A stretch of DNA of 64,000 nt. Origin: Actinophytocola sp049647105. Its GTDB lineage: Bacteria > Actinomycetota > Actinomycetes > Mycobacteriales > Pseudonocardiaceae. Location: assembly GCF_049647105.1 (NCBI RefSeq), contig NZ_JBARWZ010000168.1, positions 1 to 64,000 of the forward strand, written 5' to 3'. Shown here one piece after another: positions 60,521 to 64,000 of the stretch. Within the stretch, counting starts at the first letter, position 1, and each line of letters opens with the position of its first letter. Below the pieces are notes generated by a model. That model did no database searches and had not been told where the DNA came from. It saw only the letters and a list, made by a program, of their open reading frames with translations. The position numbers were made by a program, and so were the translations under genes.

Positions 60521-61348
60521 GTGACCGAGAACAAGTTGGACGTGCTGGTCCTCCGTGAGCAACTCGTCGCGCCGAACGGCCCCTACGTGGCACTGGACGT
60601 GGTGGACTCGACCGGGTCGACCAACGCCGACCTGCTCGCCGCGGCCGCCGACGGTGCCGCGGACCGGACCGTGCTGGTCGCGGGGGAGCAGACGGCAGGC
60701 CGCGGCCGCCGGGACCGCACCTGGGTGTCGCCGTCCGGTTCCGGTGTCTACCTGTCTGTTCTGGTCCGGCCCTCGGCCGTGCCCGCCGAACGGCTCGGCA
60801 CGCTCGGCATGGTCGCCGGGCTCGCGCTCATGCACGCCGCGACCGAGACCGCGGGCATCGACGCGGTGCTCAAGTGGCCCAACGACCTGCTCGCCGGCCC
60901 GGAACGGGCGAAGGTCGCCGGGGTGCTGTCCGAGACCGTGCCCGACGCCGCGGGCCAGGCCGTCGTGGTCGGGGTCGGGTTCAACGTGACCGCGCTGCCC
61001 GAGGGCACCGAGCCGGCGCCGGGCGGGCTGGCGCCGGGGTCGTTCGCGGACGCGGGCGCGAAGGTCACCGACCGGACCGAGCTGGCCGCGAGCTTCCTGC
61101 GCGCGTTCGTTGAGATGGAGGCCGTGTGGCGGTCGAACGACGGTGACGTCGAGCGATCCGGTGTGCTCACGGGCTACCGCGAGGCGTGCGGGTCGATCGG
61201 TCAGCGGGTGCGTGCCGAGCTGCCGGACGGGGCGCTGACCGGGGTCGCGGTCGACGTCGATCCCTTCGGGAGGCTGCTGCTCAAACTGGACGACGGGACA
61301 CCCAAGGCCGTGAGCGCGGGGGACGTCGTGCACCTGAAGGCAGACTGA
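60521..61348 (+). CDS. birA: Biotin--[acetyl-CoA-carboxylase] ligase
   Basis: 275 residues. The biotinyl-AMP loop is AGRGRRDRTWVSP; STGSTNADLL begins the biotin pocket; KWPNDLLAGPERAKVAGVLSE is the catalytic lysine segment; the C-terminal SH3-like domain ends LKLDDGTPKAVSAGDVVHLK. No N-terminal helix-turn-helix, so it is a ligase, not a repressor. It biotinylates the carrier domain of the alpha subunit. Divergent from accD5, as in M. tuberculosis. Confidence 0.93.
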   Translation: MTENKLDVLVLREQLVAPNGPYVALDVVDSTGSTNADLLAAAADGAADRTVLVAGEQTAGRGRRDRTWVSPSGSGVYLSVLVRPSAVPAERLGTLGMVAGLALMHAATETAGIDAVLKWPNDLLAGPERAKVAGVLSETVPDAAGQAVVVGVGFNVTALPEGTEPAPGGLAPGSFADAGAKVTDRTELAASFLRAFVEMEAVWRSNDGDVERSGVLTGYREACGSIGQRVRAELPDGALTGVAVDVDPFGRLLLKLDDGTPKAVSAGDVVHLKAD

Positions 61349-61442
61349 CGAACATTCTTGCGGGTCAGCCCACGAACTGTCGGTCCACCTCGGTACGGTT
61401 GTGCGACACGATCGCTGAGGCGGTTTATTTCGGGAGGACGCC

Positions 61443-62012
61443 GTGGCATACCCAGAGGATCTGCTCAGCGATGGCGAGAGCGTCATCCTCCACAAACACT
61501 CGCACTGGAAGATGCTCCTCCTGCCCTACGTCGTGCTGCTCGTGGTGCTCGGTGTCGGCAGCTGGCTCGCGGTCCTCGTCTCGGACACCACGTGGAGCAC
61601 GACCGGCTTCATCGCGATCGGCGCGGTCGCGCTGATCCTGCTGGTGTGGCTGTTCTTCATCCCCTTCATCCGCTGGCGCACCACGCACTTCGTGGTCACG
61701 ACCGACCGGGTGATGGCGAAGGAGGGCGTCATCAAGACGACCGGCATCACGATCCCGATGAACAGCATCAACAGCGTCCGGTTCGAGCACGGCCTCGTCG
61801 ACCGGATCTTCGGCTGCGGCACGCTGATCATCGAGTCCGCCTCGCAGGAGCCGCTGGAGTTCGACGACATCCCGTCGGTCGAGCGGGTGCACACCCTGCT
61901 CTACCGCGAGATCAACGACAACCCGAACGACGACTTCGGGGCGCAGGACCTCCAGCAGGCCGCGCCGCAGACCCAGCCGTACCCGCCGCAGGGTGACCGG
62001 CGCCGCCGGTGA
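61443..62012 (+). CDS. Bacterial PH-domain membrane protein
   Basis: 189 residues, GTG after GGGAGGA. Two membrane helices (about 26-46 and 53-74) are followed by a bacterial PH-like domain (TTHFVVTTDRVMAKEGVIKTTGITIPMNSINSVRFEHGLVDRIFGCGTLIIES). The Gln/Pro-rich tail is disordered. The homologue in M. tuberculosis lies beside birA (Rv3278c). Function unknown. It overlaps the next gene (GTGA). Confidence 0.82.
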   Translation: MAYPEDLLSDGESVILHKHSHWKMLLLPYVVLLVVLGVGSWLAVLVSDTTWSTTGFIAIGAVALILLVWLFFIPFIRWRTTHFVVTTDRVMAKEGVIKTTGITIPMNSINSVRFEHGLVDRIFGCGTLIIESASQEPLEFDDIPSVERVHTLLYREINDNPNDDFGAQDLQQAAPQTQPYPPQGDRRRR

Positions 62013-62950
62013 CCGCTCGCGACCTCGGGCTGCCGACCCGGGTGCCAGCACCCGGGTTGCCGGAGCGCGTCACGATCTGGGAGGTCGGGCCGCGTGACGG
62101 GCTGCAGAACGAGGACGCGGTCGTCCCGGTCGAGGTGAAGCTCGAGTTCATCGGCAGGCTCGCCGACGCCGGGCTGACCACGGTCGAGGCGACCAGCTTC
62201 GTGCACCCCAAGTGGGTGCCGCAGCTGGCCGACGCCGAGGAGCTGCTTGCCGGGCTGGCACAACGTGATGGTGTGCGGTATCCGGTGCTGGTCCCGAACG
62301 AGCGGGGGCTCGACCGCGCGCTCGCCGCGGGGGTCCGGCACATCGCGATCTTCGCCAGTGCCACGGAGACGTTCGCGAGCCGCAACCTGAACCGCACGCT
62401 CGACTCGCAGATGGCGATGTTCGAGCCGGTCGTGAGCCGGGCCGTGGCCGAGGGACTCGACGTCCGCGGTTACGTGTCCATGTGCTGGGGCGATCCGTGG
62501 GAGGGCGCGGTCGACCCGGCCTCGGTGGTGTCGGTCGGGCGGCGGCTGCTCGACATGGGCTGCGCACAGCTCTCCCTCGGCGACACGATCGGTGTCGCCA
62601 CCTCGGGTCACGTCGCCGCGCTGATCAACGCCTTCACCGACGCGGGCACGCCGGTCGGCGCGCTGGCCGTGCACTTCCACGACACCTACGGGCAGGCGCT
62701 CGCCAACACGGTCGAGGCGCTGCGGCACGGGGTGACCACGGTGGACTCGTCGGCCGGTGGTCTCGGCGGCTGCCCGTACGCGGAGTCCGCCACCGGCAAT
62801 CTCGCCACCGAGGATCTCGTGTGGTGCCTCGACGGCCTCGGCGTCGACACCGGCGCTGACCTCGACAAGCTCGCCGACACGAGCGCCTGGATGGCCACGA
62901 AGCTGGGGCGGCCGAGCCCGTCGCGGGTGGTCAGAGCGTTGCGGGGCTGA
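62009..62950 (+). CDS. mvaB: Hydroxymethylglutaryl-CoA lyase
   Basis: 313 residues. Metal-binding EVGPRDGLQNE near 20, EATSFVHPKWVPQLAD, LGDTIGVA, VHFHDTYGQALAN and the C-terminal loop GLGGCPYAESATGN, including the active-site cysteine, are typical. It splits HMG-CoA to acetoacetate and acetyl-CoA in leucine breakdown, which also uses an acyl-CoA carboxylase. GTG start overlaps the previous gene. Confidence 0.88.
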   Translation: MTARDLGLPTRVPAPGLPERVTIWEVGPRDGLQNEDAVVPVEVKLEFIGRLADAGLTTVEATSFVHPKWVPQLADAEELLAGLAQRDGVRYPVLVPNERGLDRALAAGVRHIAIFASATETFASRNLNRTLDSQMAMFEPVVSRAVAEGLDVRGYVSMCWGDPWEGAVDPASVVSVGRRLLDMGCAQLSLGDTIGVATSGHVAALINAFTDAGTPVGALAVHFHDTYGQALANTVEALRHGVTTVDSSAGGLGGCPYAESATGNLATEDLVWCLDGLGVDTGADLDKLADTSAWMATKLGRPSPSRVVRALRG

Positions 62951-63008
62951 CGGTGCGGCTCGTCGGCCTGAGCGGGGACACCTCCCTCATCGAACGCCGG
63001 GACCTGAC

Positions 63009-63602
63009 GTGATCACCGAGGTGGGTGGCGCGCCGGTGTACGTGTGGCGGGCGTCCTCGCCGTGGCTCGCGGTGTCGTCCGGCGTGCTGGGCGGCGGGTT
63101 CGGCGAGCGGCGCTGGGTGGTCAACGCGACCGTGTCCAACACCTACGACCGCCTCGACCCGGACCGCCACCTCGCCGAGATCGCCGGCGCGCTCGGCCTG
63201 GCGGGCGAGGGCATCGGGTTGCTGACCGCCGTCGACGTGCACGAGGTCGTGCACCGCGAGGACAGCGGGGTGCGGGTCGCGGTCACCACCGGTATCGGCG
63301 CGCACCCGACGTGGGCGGCCGGTCCGGCCACCGTGCCGGCGCCGGTCGGCACGATCAACTCGATCTGCTGGCTGCCGGTGCGGCTCACGGAGTCGGCGCT
63401 GGTCAACGCGGTCGCGACGGTCGCGGAGGCCAAGGCGCAGGCGCTGTTCGAGTCGGGCGTGCCCGGCACCGGCACTCCGACCGACTCCGTCGCCGTGCTG
63501 TGCCCGCCGTCCGGGCCCGCCGAATCCTTCGGTGGTCCCCGATCGGTGGTTGGTGGCGCACTCGCCCGCGCGGTGCACGGTGCGATCCGCGCGCGTCTGT
63601 GA
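63009..63602 (+). CDS. cbiZ: Adenosylcobinamide amidohydrolase
   Basis: 197 residues from GTG 63009; a short preceding frame is not coding. The CbiZ family motifs ALVNAVATVAEAKAQAL and SGVPGTGTPTDSVAVLCPP, NSICWLPVRLTES and RWVVNATV are all present. CbiZ cleaves the aminopropanol arm of adenosylcobinamide to adenosylcobyric acid so that scavenged cobinamide can be rebuilt into B12. That matches the B12-dependent methylmalonyl-CoA mutase encoded in the same window. Confidence 0.87.
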   Translation: MITEVGGAPVYVWRASSPWLAVSSGVLGGGFGERRWVVNATVSNTYDRLDPDRHLAEIAGALGLAGEGIGLLTAVDVHEVVHREDSGVRVAVTTGIGAHPTWAAGPATVPAPVGTINSICWLPVRLTESALVNAVATVAEAKAQALFESGVPGTGTPTDSVAVLCPPSGPAESFGGPRSVVGGALARAVHGAIRARL

Positions 63603-63680
63603 AACTCGGGGGAACCGTCCGATCGCGCCCCGCGTCCAACGCGAGACCGAGACCAATGCCGTCCCCCAGCGGAGGTGGCC

Positions 63681-64000
63681 GTGGTGGCTGACCACAGAGC
63701 CCAGGTCGTGGACCTGCTGGCCGGCTATCGGCGCAGCCGGGAGCAGCTAGGGGCCGTGCAGCGCTCCCTCGCGACCGTGCGTGAGACGGTCACCAGCGAG
63801 GGCGGCCTCGTGGCTGTGACCGTGTCCGCGTCGGGCACCATCGTCGACCTCGCGATCAACGACGACGCCTATCGCGTGCTGCGGCCCGCCGCCCTGGCCG
63901 AGCTGATCGTCCGCACCACCGCCGAGGCCACCGCACGGGTGACCCGCAAGGCGAGCGAGGTGCTCGCCCCCGTGGTGCCCTCGGACACGGACCCCGCCGC
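63681..64000 (+). CDS. YbaB/EbfC-family protein 3, 3' end outside window
   Basis: The frame opens at GTG 63681 or 63684, after GGAGGT, and stays open to the window edge (about 106 codons). The helix QVVDLLAGYRRSREQLGAVQRSLA and the strand block LVAVTVSASGTIVDLAINDDAYRVL, then LAELIVRTTAEATARV, match the YbaB dimer fold. It resembles the two YbaB copies at 38215-39110. What follows downstream is not visible. Confidence 0.75.
   Translation, partial: MVADHRAQVVDLLAGYRRSREQLGAVQRSLATVRETVTSEGGLVAVTVSASGTIVDLAINDDAYRVLRPAALAELIVRTTAEATARVTRKASEVLAPVVPSDTDPA

Overview
This is a continuous stretch of very GC-rich actinomycete chromosome. The gene set (type VII secretion PPE/EspG proteins, a three-part acyl-CoA carboxylase, methylmalonyl-CoA mutase with MeaB, many leaderless starts) and a gene order shared in outline with the Mycobacterium tuberculosis Rv3278c-Rv3315c region point to the Pseudonocardiales. 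The genus cannot be fixed from sequence alone. I recognise about 60 protein genes and no rRNA, tRNA, CRISPR array or intact insertion sequence.

Layout. 1-5942: an ebo-type operon (tail of a gene, TIM barrel-EboA fusion, EboB, EboE, EboF, another TIM barrel) closed by a perfect hairpin terminator. 6097-8417: a Tat-exported isomerase-like protein and a xylulokinase. 8498-10828: small membrane proteins and a saccharopine-dehydrogenase-like reductase. 11004-17989: nucleoside uptake and breakdown (BmpA-type lipoprotein, ATPase, two permeases, cytidine deaminase, thymidine phosphorylase). 18030-26463: M20 amidohydrolase, methylmalonyl-CoA mutase operon with MeaB, membrane Ser/Thr kinase. 26484-36558: purine nucleoside phosphorylase, phosphopentomutase-like mutase, MerR regulator, a RHH/Doc-like toxin-antitoxin pair, uracil phosphoribosyltransferase, methyltransferase, LiaF-like protein, deoxyribose-phosphate aldolase and two aldehyde dehydrogenase-fold genes. 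36657-39110: a type VII/YbaB/NlpC cluster. 39189-43074: Rv3311-like protein, adenosine deaminase, coiled-coil protein. 43152-47342: glycerol use (GlpD divergent from GlpF-GlpK). 47478-52597: cyclotransferase, quinone dehydrogenase, EspG-PPE-partner operon, DUF1707 protein. 52886-62950: acyl-CoA carboxylase subunits, Maf, MFS pump, biotin ligase, PH-domain protein, HMG-CoA lyase. 63009-64000: CbiZ and a truncated YbaB-family gene.

How the genes fit together. One theme is salvage of nucleosides: uptake by the BmpA/NupOPQ system, deamination (Cdd, Add), phosphorolysis (DeoA, PNP), mutase conversion, aldol cleavage by DeoC to glyceraldehyde-3-phosphate and acetaldehyde, and oxidation of acetaldehyde by the adjacent dehydrogenase; Upp recovers uracil. 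A second is propionyl-CoA/B12 metabolism: carboxylase alpha, beta and epsilon subunits and biotin ligase make methylmalonyl-CoA, MutAB/MeaB uses it, and CbiZ salvages the cofactor precursor. A third is glycerol catabolism.

The most unusual material is non-coding: (i) a composite repeat of about 114 bp joining a GC-rich module to two DnaA-box-like sequences, present three times with identical internal spacing, once in frame inside the kinase gene, plus a fourth box pair alone; (ii) a 389-bp inverted array of 22-bp units filling a convergent gap; (iii) a 168-bp near-perfectly symmetric palindrome with MITE-like ends beside maf; (iv) three tandem 32-bp repeats before cdd that form a chain of ATGA-coupled mini-ORFs; and (v) a recurring TANNNT box 7-9 nt before start codons that lack a Shine-Dalgarno sequence.
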